In this document: piece by piece, positions 1 through 9,820 of the stretch
Position numbering within the stretch: the stretch's first letter is position 1
Layout: every line of letters begins with the position of its first letter
Assembly (NCBI GenBank): GCA_002690045.1
Contig: NZDE01000010.1
Span: forward strand, 1-64,000
DNA from: Alphaproteobacteria bacterium
GTDB taxonomy: Bacteria; Pseudomonadota; Alphaproteobacteria; Micavibrionales; Micavibrionaceae
DNA: 64,000 bases
Direction of reading: 5' to 3'
Notes under the pieces: model-generated
Told to the model about the DNA's origin: nothing
Database searches by the model: none
What the model saw: the letters and a program-made list of their open reading frames with translations, nothing else
Position numbers and translations under genes: made by a program

Positions 1-988
<988 letters not shown>

Positions 989-1043
989 CTAAACTACAAG
1001 CGCGCAGTAGCAAAAATATTTGTTAATGCAAACTTTCGCTAAT

Positions 1044-1061
1044 AAGATAATTCGTTATCTT
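1044..1061 (+). other. Spacer hairpin with TTCG loop in 23S-5S spacer
   Basis: AAGATAA and TTATCTT form a perfect 7-bp stem closed by a TTCG tetraloop between the 23S and 5S genes. It is probably part of rRNA precursor folding or processing. No tRNA gene is visible in this spacer. Confidence 0.4.
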
Positions 1062-1103
1062 GGCTGTTAGCCATTAATTATTTCATTATAACTGAGTTTG
1101 GTT

Positions 1104-1221
1104 GAGCTGGTGATTTTAGCACGGTTGAAACACGAGATCCCATCCCGAACTCTAGCGTGAAACGCCGTTGCGCCGATGGTACTCCGTCTTAAGGCGCGGG
1201 AGAGTAGGTCGTTGCCAGCTC
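1104..1221 (+). rRNA. rrf: 5S rRNA
   Basis: The terminal helix I is formed by GAGCTGG (1104-1110) and CCAGCTC (1215-1221). The conserved loop B/C sequence CCCATCCCGAACTC and the loop E region GGTACT are both present, and the length of 118 nt is normal. A further precursor stem (ACTGAGTTT at 1091-1099 with AAACTCAGT at 1226-1234) flanks the gene, as expected for an RNase-processed rrn transcript. It lies about 115 bp downstream of 23S. No initiator tRNA follows, unlike many alphaproteobacterial rrn operons. Confidence 0.95.
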
Positions 1222-1272
1222 TACTAAACTCAGTTATATATTACCTATTACGATGGTCTTGAAACAAAAATT

Positions 1273-1297
1273 ACCTGCCTCCCGGCAGGTTTTTTTG
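1273..1297 (+). terminator. rrn operon intrinsic terminator
   Basis: A 7-bp G+C-rich stem (ACCTGCC / GGCAGGT) with a 4-nt loop is followed by a run of eight T. It sits 51 bp after 5S, and the next gene is on the opposite strand, so it ends the rRNA transcript. Confidence 0.9.
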
Positions 1298-1321
1298 TAC
1301 CTAATTCTTGAGTTCTAGCAT

Positions 1322-1549
1322 TTATTTTATTTGCGGTTGTGGCGCGCTTGGGTCAACAAAGAATATTAGCGGGGTAATGTCTAGATTCAGGTTCTCGTTA
1401 ATACTATTAACTTGTTGATGGATATGCTCTTCGGTTAGGCCGTGGCAAACCATTTGGTTTTCATTTAGAGCAATATATTGCCCTGGATACTGCTTTAAAA
1501 CCTCACCCCAATGATCTTTAAGCCATTTTTTTTCCTGTTCACGCGCCAT
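1322..1549 (-). CDS. Small DUF5678-like protein
   Basis: This 75-residue soluble protein has no signal peptide or membrane segment. The core W-x13-YPGQYIALNENQMVCHG resembles the short DUF5678-type pattern, in which an aromatic Pro-Gly motif precedes a short beta hairpin and a helix. The function is unknown. The start is set at 1549 rather than further upstream because AAGGGG lies 8-12 nt before this ATG. A longer reading to 1657 would overlap slyX on the other strand and adds an unlikely basic and hydrophobic leader. It is transcribed toward the rrn terminator and is divergent from slyX. Confidence 0.6.
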   Translation of the reverse strand: MAREQEKKWLKDHWGEVLKQYPGQYIALNENQMVCHGLTEEHIHQQVNSINENLNLDITPLIFFVDPSAPQPQIK

Positions 1550-1626
1550 AGAATATCCCCTTTTAAAAAGCTGTATTCTTATATATATAATATAGATGTT
1601 AAATTTTACTTTAAGCCGAGGCGACA

Positions 1627-1857
1627 ATGAGCGAAAAAATGGTTGATTTAGAAACACGGCTGATGGAGTTAGAGCGTCAGCACCAAGAACTTTCAGATGT
1701 TGTCGCAGATCAGTGGAAGATCATTGATGCTTTGCGTGGCAGTTTAAGCCAGCATAAAGACCGTATTGGTGTTTTAGAAGCTGCGCAAGGGGCGAAGAAA
1801 AGTGAAGCTGCCTCATCAATTGATGAAGCGCGCGAGAATATTCCGCCGCATTATTAA
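1627..1857 (+). CDS. slyX: SlyX family protein
   Basis: This 76-residue protein is almost entirely a predicted coiled coil with heptad-like leucines (LETRLMELERQHQEL, then ALRGSLSQHKDRIGVLE). It ends in PPHY, the characteristic terminus of the SlyX family. SlyX proteins are small cytoplasmic coiled-coil proteins of unknown biochemical role. The length is usual for the family. The ATG at 1627 is preceded by a GAGGCG ribosome-binding sequence. It stands alone between a divergent small gene and ung. Confidence 0.85.
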   Translation: MSEKMVDLETRLMELERQHQELSDVVADQWKIIDALRGSLSQHKDRIGVLEAAQGAKKSEAASSIDEARENIPPHY

Positions 1858-1998
1858 TTTATAGCTATACGAAATCGCTTGCCGATAATTGCGTGGTGAA
1901 ACGTATTATACGTCCGCAAATCCTTTAGGTATATTTATACAGTTTTAGTTGCGTCTCTATATGTGGCGTTTTATGGTTTTCTTAGAAAGGTCATGAAA

Positions 1999-2682
1999 AT
2001 GAATGCTGCTATGTATATGGATGAAAGTTGGAAGACTGCATTAAATGAGGAGTTCATGCAGCCATATATGAAGGCGCTTAATACGTTTTTACAGGACGAA
2101 AAAGGCAATGGTAAAGACATCTATCCGACAGATAGTGCATATTTTCGTGCCTTAGAGTTAACACCGCTTGATAGCGTGAAAGTCGTTGTTTTGGGGCAGG
2201 ATCCGTATCATAGCGAAGGGCAAGCGCATGGCTTAAGCTTCAGTGTTCCTAAAGGAATTAAGATTCCGCCTTCATTAGTGAATATATATAAAGAGTTAGA
2301 ACGTGATTTAGGCATAAAGCCCGCGCAGCATGGTTTTTTGGAAGATTGGGCGAAGCAAGGCGTTTTACTATTAAACAGTGTTTTAACCGTTGAGTGCGGG
2401 CGTGCGGCTTCGCATCAAAGACGTGGCTGGGAGCGCTTTACGGATAAAGTGATACAGCAAGTAAATGCGCTTGACGCGCCCGTTGTGTTTATGCTCTGGG
2501 GCGCATATGCCCAGAAAAAAGCGGCTTTTGTGGATTGTGATAAACATTTGGTTCTTACAGCGCCGCATCCATCGCCTTTATCTGCCCATCGTGGGTTTTT
2601 GGGCTGTCAGCATTTTTCAAAAGCTAATGCGTTTTTGGAAGAAAGGGGGCGCGGGGCAATTAATTGGTGCTTAGAGGGTTAA
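1999..2682 (+). CDS. ung: Uracil-DNA glycosylase (family 1)
   Basis: The enzyme removes uracil from DNA, arising from cytosine deamination or dUTP misincorporation, and starts base-excision repair in the cytoplasm. The family-1 water-activating motif GQDPYH lies at about residues 66-71, with the catalytic Asp inside it. The DNA-intercalation motif [10 protein letters not shown] is at about 190-199 with the catalytic His first. The length of about 227 aa matches E. coli Ung (229). The start is set at ATG 1999 because AGAAAGG (1984-1990) gives an 8-nt spacing; the ATGs at 1993 and 1963 are worse placed. The 3' end overlaps the convergent gene by 4 bp. Confidence 0.96.
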   Translation: MNAAMYMDESWKTALNEEFMQPYMKALNTFLQDEKGNGKDIYPTDSAYFRALELTPLDSVKVVVLGQDPYHSEGQAHGLSFSVPKGIKIPPSLVNIYKELERDLGIKPAQHGFLEDWAKQGVLLLNSVLTVECGRAASHQRRGWERFTDKVIQQVNALDAPVVFMLWGAYAQKKAAFVDCDKHLVLTAPHPSPLSAHRGFLGCQHFSKANAFLEERGRGAINWCLEG

Positions 2683-3269
2683 GCATTATCGTTTATCTCG
2701 CCGATATAATTGTTAAATAATAGACAATCATTATGAACGAGCGTAAAAGCACGTAAAGTTACATCCTGAATATCGTTTTCATGATCAAAAATATTCTTAA
2801 CGCGCATATATGAAGAATCTTTGCGTAAAGATAGGATAAGCAGACCAGCTTGCATCGCTGTATTAATGCGCGCTGAAAAACTGTGCCCTTTATTGATTTT
2901 TATGGGGGATGTACAGGTATAGACATGCCTACTATGCACATTACTGCCTTTTGCTTTGAAGTGATTAGGCGCGACTTGGTAAATTTGCCCTTTATGGGAA
3001 AGATCAGAGATGTTTGTGTTAGGTGCAAATAATATATAAGGGGTGAATTGTCCCTTATAATCCATCCAGCCTGTCGTAAGCGCTTGATCTGCCCAGACTT
3101 GTTGATACGCTAAGGCAATATTATCACTAGCTGTTATGGTTTTTTGCTGTTGGCATGGGTGCAGCGTGTTAGTTTTTACCTCTTCGCGCATACCGCAAAA
3201 CAGATAATCAATTTCCTTAAAATCCTCGCCAGCATCAAAAAATATATGCCCTAAACTAATTTGCTTCAC
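2679..3269 (-). CDS. Hypothetical protein, 196 aa
   Basis: I do not recognise this protein. It appears soluble and mixed alpha/beta, with no clear signal peptide or transmembrane helix. It is fairly rich in His, Asn and Cys (for example [11 protein letters not shown] in the middle). The start is a GTG at 3269 preceded by a purine-rich AGGGAGAGGG, a convincing ribosome-binding site. Its stop overlaps the end of ung by 4 bp tail to tail. It may be co-transcribed with thiN, which ends 86 bp upstream of its start on the same strand. Confidence 0.65.
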   Translation of the reverse strand: MKQISLGHIFFDAGEDFKEIDYLFCGMREEVKTNTLHPCQQQKTITASDNIALAYQQVWADQALTTGWMDYKGQFTPYILFAPNTNISDLSHKGQIYQVAPNHFKAKGSNVHSRHVYTCTSPIKINKGHSFSARINTAMQAGLLILSLRKDSSYMRVKNIFDHENDIQDVTLRAFTLVHNDCLLFNNYIGEINDNA

Positions 3270-3355
3270 TAGCGCCCTCTCCCTTGATGCAAATTTACAT
3301 AATATTAAGCGTGTTTTGAGAAAAAAGCAAGTTTAAATATGGCGGCTGTTCTATT

Positions 3356-3991
3356 TTATCTCACTTTGTAATGAATGAGGATCGCCGCGCCGCCTTGCAT
3401 GTATATGGTGGCCTGTTCTTTTTCAAGTACATTGGATGTTCCGAGCCACCCTAGCGTATATGGGCCTTCAATACCGTCAGCAGGATATTTAAGGCCATCA
3501 TAGGTGAGATTCTCAATTGGACGAAGCGGCAATACGCCAACTTTATCGCCGACCTGACCAGAGAAAGTAAAGTCATTGGTGATAATGCGAATGTCATGAT
3601 CTTCATCATGGAGGGTAAAGCGCATAGGGTGTTTATATTGTTCAAGTAAAAGAATATTGGCGAGGACATGGTCCATACGGCCACCAAGTGCGCCAAAAAT
3701 GGATATATGTGTGCAGTCGTCAGGAATAAGGTTTAGGGCTTTTTGCAAGTCTGTTGTGTTTTGATCCGCTGATGGGGTAATTGAAATGTCTTTATATGAC
3801 TTGAAATGTGCAAGGACATCATTGGAAATGGAATCAAAATCGCCGATAATTATATGTGGCTTAACATTGATTTCATGAGCAATATTCGCGCCGCCATCGG
3901 CGCATATAATTATGCATTTAGGGTGTATCATGTCCTTAATGTATGTGGGGTCAGTTATGGGGCTGCCGGCGATTATTGTGTAATATTGCAT
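3356..3991 (-). CDS. thiN: Thiamine pyrophosphokinase
   Basis: The enzyme transfers pyrophosphate from ATP to thiamine to give thiamine diphosphate (EC 2.7.6.2). The N-terminal catalytic domain shows the family signatures in order: ADGGAN at about residues 31-36, IGDFDS at about 49-54, D-x-TTDLQKAL at about 75-86, and GGRMDH at about 103-108. These acidic residues bind Mg-ATP. The C-terminal part is the beta-rich thiamine-binding domain. The 211-aa length is typical. It faces a HAD gene across a 110-bp divergent region with a 7-bp dyad (GCGTACA at 4011, TGTACGC at 4055). The cofactor is used by IlvI, encoded elsewhere in this window. Confidence 0.9.
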   Translation of the reverse strand: MQYYTIIAGSPITDPTYIKDMIHPKCIIICADGGANIAHEINVKPHIIIGDFDSISNDVLAHFKSYKDISITPSADQNTTDLQKALNLIPDDCTHISIFGALGGRMDHVLANILLLEQYKHPMRFTLHDEDHDIRIITNDFTFSGQVGDKVGVLPLRPIENLTYDGLKYPADGIEGPYTLGWLGTSNVLEKEQATIYMQGGAAILIHYKVR

Positions 3992-4101
3992 GTTTATATA
4001 ACCTTAGTTTGCGTACATATTATAACTTAAAATTGACAATGTAGACGATATTTGTGTACGCTTTCCTGAAATAATAATATACAGGGATTTGGGCGGTTAA
4101 C

Positions 4102-4812
4102 ATGCCTAAAAAGAATTTAACAGGGGCGTTAAGCCTGACGGATCAGTTTAATGCAGCAAGCGCGAATACCGTGCTTGTTTTTGATCTGGATAATACTATC
4201 GTTGAGATTTCATCTTTATATGACCAAATGGAACGTGCCTTTGCGCGCTTTCTTGCGCCGCGCCTTAATGTTAGTGAGGCTGTGGCGCTAAAGGAAGTTC
4301 ACTCTATGCTAGGCGCGGGGTATTACATTCAAGATGAGGCTTTAAAGCGCCATAATGTACCTATTCTAGAAACATTGAAAGCGACCTATGATCCGGCGCT
4401 ACTTGATTTCAAAGGGCTGACGGTAGACCCCAAGTTAAAATCTGTCTTAGATGCTATTAATTGCCCGAAATATATTTTAACTAATGCCGCGGGGTATTAT
4501 GGGCGAGCCGTGATAGACCATTTAGGACTTCGTTCATGTTTTACAGATGTCGTTGGGACGGATGATTTAGGTTTAACGCGGAAACCATATAAAGCCTGTT
4601 ACGATGCATTTGAGCAGAAATTTGGCCTTATTGGTAAAGACATTCATTTCTTTGAAGATACGCCAGAGAATTTAGATGCAGCGTATTTTCACAATAAATG
4701 GCACGGGCATTTAGTCGAAGAACATCGTAAACATCCCGCATATCCGTTCGGAACACGTCAGCCATATTACATACGTACACGTATGCATAGTTTGCTTGAT
4801 TTGGCGAAATAA
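4102..4812 (+). CDS. HAD-superfamily hydrolase, pyrimidine 5'-nucleotidase type
   Basis: This is a 236-aa cytoplasmic HAD phosphatase of subfamily IA. Motif I is DLDNT at residues 28-32 (nucleophile Asp28, general acid Asp30). Motif II is the Thr of LTNA at about 127, motif III is Lys161, and motif IV is the acidic pair ED at about 185-186. The layout, with a helical cap between motifs I and II, matches the SDT1/pyrimidine 5'-nucleotidase group, which dephosphorylates nucleoside monophosphates or related damaged metabolites. The substrate cannot be read from the sequence. It is divergent from thiN and has a TTGACA hexamer at 4033-4038 as a possible -35. Confidence 0.85.
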   Translation: MPKKNLTGALSLTDQFNAASANTVLVFDLDNTIVEISSLYDQMERAFARFLAPRLNVSEAVALKEVHSMLGAGYYIQDEALKRHNVPILETLKATYDPALLDFKGLTVDPKLKSVLDAINCPKYILTNAAGYYGRAVIDHLGLRSCFTDVVGTDDLGLTRKPYKACYDAFEQKFGLIGKDIHFFEDTPENLDAAYFHNKWHGHLVEEHRKHPAYPFGTRQPYYIRTRMHSLLDLAK

Positions 4813-4879
4813 GTAAATTTAACCATTATTTAAGTCAATCTCTATATGTTTGTCATATGGCTAAGCTAGGGAGAGGCAT

Positions 4880-5191
4880 ATGGTTGAAGCAATATTAAAT
4901 TCTTTTCAAAATTATTATGGTTTGGACTGGCTAGCTTTTCTTATGGGGTGCACAGGCGCCTGGCTGATTTCTTGTAAACGCTCTTATGGCTTTGTGATTG
5001 CTTCAGTCGGCTGTATATGTGGTTTGCTGATTGCGCTGATGTCCGGGCAATATGGCTTTGTGGTTAGTAACTTCACTTTCATATTGATTAATGTGAATGG
5101 CTTTATCCGTTGGCAGCGTGAGGACAAACTACACATGCAACGTGAGCCTTATACAAACTATAGCCATATTCAAGCGGAAGCTGCTGAATAG
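4880..5191 (+). CDS. Small inner-membrane protein, three to four TM helices
   Basis: A 103-aa protein with hydrophobic segments at about residues 16-32, 37-55 and 58-76 and a short polar C-terminus. The segment with conserved-looking Asn followed by GFIRWQRE resembles the last helix of PnuC-like and YgjV-like half transporters, where Asn and Trp close the final helix. That similarity is by eye only and no substrate is proposed. A GGGAGAGG ribosome-binding site precedes the ATG. It ends 2 bp from the convergent xseA gene. Confidence 0.7.
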   Translation: MVEAILNSFQNYYGLDWLAFLMGCTGAWLISCKRSYGFVIASVGCICGLLIALMSGQYGFVVSNFTFILINVNGFIRWQREDKLHMQREPYTNYSHIQAEAAE

Positions 5192-5193
5192 CG

Positions 5194-6612
5194 TTAAAAT
5201 AAATCCCCTTGATCTGTTTCATTTTTAACTTTGCGCGGTTTCTTCGCTATTGCGCCTTTGCCATGTGCTGTTGCCTGTACGCGGTCATCATGAAATTCAA
5301 TTTCAATTGCTTGGTTTGCGCCAATTGAAGCGGCGTTTAATATTGGTTTGCCGCTCTCATCGCGGATGATGCTGTAACCGCGCTTTAATATGTTCTGATA
5401 GGACAATGTTTCTAAAATACGGCTCGCTTGCCCTAGGCGGTGTTGAGAGTCACGAAGTAAACGCCCCCGTATACTTGATAGCGTTTGGCCTATATACTTC
5501 AGGCTTTGGCGCGATTCATTGACACGGTCTTTGGGGTGTTTTAAACGGCCATCAAGTTTCAATAAATATTGCTGCGCGCGGTTAAGGCGATTTAAGAATA
5601 CACCCTTTAGTTTCTCCACCTGATGGTCGACTTGCTGCGTTTTTATTTCAATCAAACGGCGTGGGTCGGACAGGCGCGCGCTAAGCGAGGAAACATATTT
5701 CTTATGTTGGTCTGCCATACGTGTCATTGCGGCGAGCAGGCGGGTTTGATCTTCCTCCACACGGGCAAGCAGCATTAAACGTTCCGGCACAGCCATCTCG
5801 GCGGCACCGGTCGGTGTCGGGGCGCGGCGGTCGGCGGCATAGTCCACCAAAGTTGTGTCGGTTTCATGCCCAACGGCCGATATAACGGGGATTTGCGATT
5901 CTGCGACAGCGCGCACGACATTTTCTTCGTTGAAAGCCATAAGGTCTTCTAATGAGCCACCACCACGCGCGACAATCAGAATATCAGGGCGCATATGTTC
6001 AGGCAGGGCATTAAAGCCGCGTACGGCATTGCTGACTTCATCCGCTGCGCCATCGCCCTGTACGCGTACAGGCCAAAGCAAGACTTCACGCGGGAAGCGG
6101 TCTTGTATACGGTGGAGAATATCACGAATGACTGCGCCAGTGGGCGATGTGACAACGCCAATACGCTCTGGCAAGAAGGGGAGCTGTTTTTTGCGGTCTT
6201 CAGCAAACAGCCCTTCAGCGGCCAGTTTCTTTTTACGCTCTTCAAGCATTTTGAGCAGTGCGCCTTCACCGGCGAGTTCCATACTTTCAATGATCAGCTG
6301 ATAGTTTGAACGCTGCGGGTATGTGGTAATGCGCCCTGTACAGATCACATCTAGCCCCTCTTCAGGCTTGATTGATAATTTTGATAGGCTACCACGCCAA
6401 CAGATGACGTTAATAACTGAATTTTCGTCTTTCAGGTCAGAATACATATGCCCAGAGGAAACGACTTTAACGCGGGAAAGTTCACCGCGCACACGCACGC
6501 GACCATAGGCGTCTTCCAACGTGCGCTTAAGGGATAACGCCAAATCAGACACACTCATTTCTGGTGCGTTATTGCCGCGTTCTAGCAGGTTCTGTGTATA
6601 GCTGTCATTCAT
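5194..6612 (-). CDS. xseA: Exodeoxyribonuclease VII large subunit
   Basis: XseA with XseB degrades single-stranded DNA from both ends and acts in mismatch repair and recombination. Residues about 15-115 form the OB-fold (VRVRGELSRVKVVSSGHMYSDLKD). The nuclease domain follows, with SPTGAVIRDILHRIQDRFP, VARGGGSLEDLMAFNEE and SAVGHETDTTLVDYAADRRAPTPTGAAE, all diagnostic. A long coiled-coil region leads to a conserved C-terminal RGYSIIRDESG. The length of 472 aa is normal. The small subunit gene xseB is not in this window. It is divergent from putA, sharing an 83-bp promoter region. Confidence 0.96.
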   Translation of the reverse strand: MNDSYTQNLLERGNNAPEMSVSDLALSLKRTLEDAYGRVRVRGELSRVKVVSSGHMYSDLKDENSVINVICWRGSLSKLSIKPEEGLDVICTGRITTYPQRSNYQLIIESMELAGEGALLKMLEERKKKLAAEGLFAEDRKKQLPFLPERIGVVTSPTGAVIRDILHRIQDRFPREVLLWPVRVQGDGAADEVSNAVRGFNALPEHMRPDILIVARGGGSLEDLMAFNEENVVRAVAESQIPVISAVGHETDTTLVDYAADRRAPTPTGAAEMAVPERLMLLARVEEDQTRLLAAMTRMADQHKKYVSSLSARLSDPRRLIEIKTQQVDHQVEKLKGVFLNRLNRAQQYLLKLDGRLKHPKDRVNESRQSLKYIGQTLSSIRGRLLRDSQHRLGQASRILETLSYQNILKRGYSIIRDESGKPILNAASIGANQAIEIEFHDDRVQATAHGKGAIAKKPRKVKNETDQGDLF

Positions 6613-6695
6613 AGGTCGTAATTCGATATTTCTTGTTTTGAATAAATGTTATATTGCCAAGATTATATAGAAAAATAAAGACGTGGGAGATATTC

Positions 6696-9600
6696 ATGAA
6701 CAAGGGATTTCCTGGCCGCGCATTAAGCATTGCGCAAAATGCCGAAGATTTTCAAGTTGAGAAATTAATTGGGTTCCTAGATTGGGATGCGGATTTTCGT
6801 ATGCAGGTCGAGGCTACGGCGACCGCGTTGATTAAGCGCGTACGCAATGTGCCGGCCAAGTTCGGTGAGATTGAAGCGCTATTGTTGAAATATCCGCTTT
6901 CATCGCCAGAAGGTCTTGGCTTGATGACTTTGGCGGAATCGCTGCTGCGTATTCCAGATAGCGGCACGGCGAATGCGTTGATTAAAGAAAAGCTTGTTCA
7001 TGGGAATTGGAATAAGGCGGATGATAAAGCTGAAAATGATGGTGATGAGACGCCGCAGAAGAAGCAAGACCTTGTGCTTCGTTTGTTGGCTGAAGGTCTA
7101 AATATTTCTTCAAAGACCTATAAAAGCCCGCTTGGTAAAGTTAGCCGCCCGTTTTTATTGCAGGCGTTTAAGCGTTCCATGCGTCAAATGGGGCAGAGTT
7201 TTGTTCTAGGTGAGACGATTGAAAAGGCGCTTAAGAAATCAAAGCCGTATCAAAAAAACAGTATTCTATTTTCTTATGATATGCTTGGCGAAGCGGCGCG
7301 TACGCAAGAGCAATCCGCAAAGTTTATGGCGAGTTATTTACATGCTATTCAAACTATTGGCGAGGCTGCGAAAAATGATCCGTGTGATGATATTACGCAG
7401 CGCCCAGGTATTTCGGTTAAGCTGTCGGCGCTTTACCCGAAATATCATACGGTTTACGCAAAAGACTGTGTGCCTATCTTGACGGAAAGACTACGTCAAT
7501 TATGCGGCGAAGCGAAAGCGCAGAACATTAACCTTACGGTCGATGCTGAAGAAGTTGAACGCCTTGATATATCCATCGATATAATTGATGCGATACTGGA
7601 TGATAAAGACTTGGTCGATTGGCAAGGTTTTGGTTTGGCGCTTCAGGCTTATCAACGTTCAGCCGTTGATTTGCTTGACTATTTGCACCGCCGCGCTGTT
7701 GAAACGAAGCGTAAATTACAGATACGTCTGGTTAAAGGTGCATATTGGGACACTGAAATTAAAAGGGCACAGGCTATGGGGCTGGATGATTATCCAGTCT
7801 TTACCAAGAAAAGCCATACGGATATTTCGTTTTTAGCTTGCGCGAAGAAAATGTTGGCAATGGATTCGCATTTTTATCCAATGTTTGCAACGCATAATGC
7901 GCAAACTATTGCATCAATCATCCAAATGGCAGAGCGTTCGGAAGTACGTTTTGAATTTCAACGTCTGCACGGTATGGGGGATGCTGTCTATGACGTTGTG
8001 AATGGTGATGATATGGGCCGTGTACGCGTTTATGCGCCCGTAGGTGCGCATGAAGAATTGTTACCTTATTTAGTGCGTCGTATCCTTGAAAATGGCGCGA
8101 ACAGTTCATTTGTACAACAAATTCGTGATGATGCTGTGCCGATTTCGTGGCTCTCTAAAGACCCGATTAGCCATGCGCTGAATGATAATGAGCGAAATAT
8201 ATTGCCGCCGTCTGACATATATGGCGATGCGCGCGTTAATTCGGCAGGCTATGATATGTCTGATAAAGCGACGCTTGCAGGCTTTATTCAAGGGGCAGAG
8301 GCGACCAAAGATGCGTCAGCTCTTCATGCGTCATCTGTGCTTGATGGTGCGCCATATAATGCAGGCTATCCTGAAACGGTGGCGAACCCATCAAACCATG
8401 ATGATATTGTGGGTACAGCGATGTTTGCGAGCGCAGAGGTCGCTGCGCCTGCGTTTAAAGCCGCCCAGAAGGGCTATAAAATTTGGCGTAAGACAGACGC
8501 GGCGCGGCGCGCCGATATATTGTGCCGTATTGCTGATTTATATGAACAGAATAAAGATCACCTCGTCGGCTTAATGATGCGTGAAGCGGGCAAAACTCTG
8601 GAGGATGCTTTGGCGGAACTCCGTGAAGCGGTGGATTTCTGTCGCTATTACGCCGCGCATGGCCGCCGCATTTTCAGAAAAGAAGGCATGTTACTGCCTG
8701 GGCCAACGGGTGAAGAAAACCGCTTGTTTATGGAGGGGCGAGGCGTTTTTGTTTGTATCAGTCCATGGAATTTTCCGTTCGCCATTTTTACAGGACAAGT
8801 TGTCGCGGCATTAATGGCTGGGAACGCGGTAATTGCAAAACCTGCGGAACAAACGCCAATTATCGCTTTTGAAGCAACAAAGTTAATGTTTGAAGCGGGG
8901 GTGCCGCATGGTGCGTTACAATTGGTTGTTGGTGATGGCGCGGTTGGTGCGGCATTAGTTGAACACCCTTTTTGCGGCGGCGTGTCTTTTACGGGATCAA
9001 ACGCGACAGCATTTAAAATTAATCGTACTTTGGCGGCTAAAAATGGGCCGTTTGTACCGTTTATTGCTGAAACAGGTGGGCTTAACACGATGATTGTTGA
9101 TTCCACAGCTTTGCCAGAACAGGTGGTGGATGATGTTATCATTAGTGCCTTTGGTTCTGCGGGGCAGCGTTGTTCTGCATTGCGGTTGTTGTTGTTGCAA
9201 GACGATATTGCGCCGCGTATTTTGCCGATGTTGAAAGGCGCTATGGCTGACTTAACGGTTGGTAATCCGCTTAATATTCATACAGATATTGGGCCGCTAA
9301 TTGATGCAGAGGCGCATGAGATGCTTACCCGCCACCGTGAAGTTATGAATGGCGTTGGTGAAATTCTGGCGACTGCGCCGCTTGATGATGATGTCGCACA
9401 AAAGGGATATTACTTCGCGCCGACGCTTTGCCGTCTAAAAGAATTTGATGATTTAGAGCAAGAGGTTTTTGGGCCATTCTTGCATGTTATGACCTTTAAA
9501 GCGGATGAGTTGGAAGATCTAATAGGTAAGATTAATGATACCGGATATGGCCTCACTTTTGGTCTCCATAGCCGCCTTGAAGAACGACACGAGATGCTCT

Positions 9601-9806
9601 CCGATCTTATAGATGTGGGGAATATATACATTAACCGCCATATGACAGGCGCAGTTGTCGGCTCGCAGCCCTTCGGTGGGCATGGCTTGTCGGGTACAGG
9701 ACCCAAAGCAGGTGGGCCGCATTACCTTTATCGCTTCGCTTCCGAAAAAGCGATTAGCACCAACACGGCCGCTATGGGCGGGGATGTGCGTTTATTGGTG
9801 GAATAA
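6696..9806 (+). CDS. putA: Bifunctional proline dehydrogenase / L-glutamate gamma-semialdehyde dehydrogenase
   Basis: PutA oxidises proline to glutamate in two channelled steps, with FAD in the first domain and NAD in the second. The PRODH barrel occupies about residues 130-480 (LVKGAYWDTEIK near 345). The aldehyde dehydrogenase domain covers about 570-1020, with SPWNFPFAIFTGQ near 690, ETGG with Glu792 as general base, and SAGQRCSA with catalytic Cys826. At 1036 aa it lacks the N-terminal ribbon-helix-helix domain of trifunctional PutA, so it should not repress its own gene. The start at 6696 follows GTGGGAGA with 6-nt spacing. It is divergent from xseA. Confidence 0.96.
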   Translation: MNKGFPGRALSIAQNAEDFQVEKLIGFLDWDADFRMQVEATATALIKRVRNVPAKFGEIEALLLKYPLSSPEGLGLMTLAESLLRIPDSGTANALIKEKLVHGNWNKADDKAENDGDETPQKKQDLVLRLLAEGLNISSKTYKSPLGKVSRPFLLQAFKRSMRQMGQSFVLGETIEKALKKSKPYQKNSILFSYDMLGEAARTQEQSAKFMASYLHAIQTIGEAAKNDPCDDITQRPGISVKLSALYPKYHTVYAKDCVPILTERLRQLCGEAKAQNINLTVDAEEVERLDISIDIIDAILDDKDLVDWQGFGLALQAYQRSAVDLLDYLHRRAVETKRKLQIRLVKGAYWDTEIKRAQAMGLDDYPVFTKKSHTDISFLACAKKMLAMDSHFYPMFATHNAQTIASIIQMAERSEVRFEFQRLHGMGDAVYDVVNGDDMGRVRVYAPVGAHEELLPYLVRRILENGANSSFVQQIRDDAVPISWLSKDPISHALNDNERNILPPSDIYGDARVNSAGYDMSDKATLAGFIQGAEATKDASALHASSVLDGAPYNAGYPETVANPSNHDDIVGTAMFASAEVAAPAFKAAQKGYKIWRKTDAARRADILCRIADLYEQNKDHLVGLMMREAGKTLEDALAELREAVDFCRYYAAHGRRIFRKEGMLLPGPTGEENRLFMEGRGVFVCISPWNFPFAIFTGQVVAALMAGNAVIAKPAEQTPIIAFEATKLMFEAGVPHGALQLVVGDGAVGAALVEHPFCGGVSFTGSNATAFKINRTLAAKNGPFVPFIAETGGLNTMIVDSTALPEQVVDDVIISAFGSAGQRCSALRLLLLQDDIAPRILPMLKGAMADLTVGNPLNIHTDIGPLIDAEAHEMLTRHREVMNGVGEILATAPLDDDVAQKGYYFAPTLCRLKEFDDLEQEVFGPFLHVMTFKADELEDLIGKINDTGYGLTFGLHSRLEERHEMLSDLIDVGNIYINRHMTGAVVGSQPFGGHGLSGTGPKAGGPHYLYRFASEKAISTNTAAMGGDVRLLVE

Positions 9807-9820
9807 TTTGATTCGCTACG

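Noticed and set aside
8648-9142. 164-codon minus-strand frame inside putA
   Set aside because: It is antisense to the aldehyde dehydrogenase core of PutA. Its Pro/Ser/Thr-rich composition is the usual shadow of a real coding frame.
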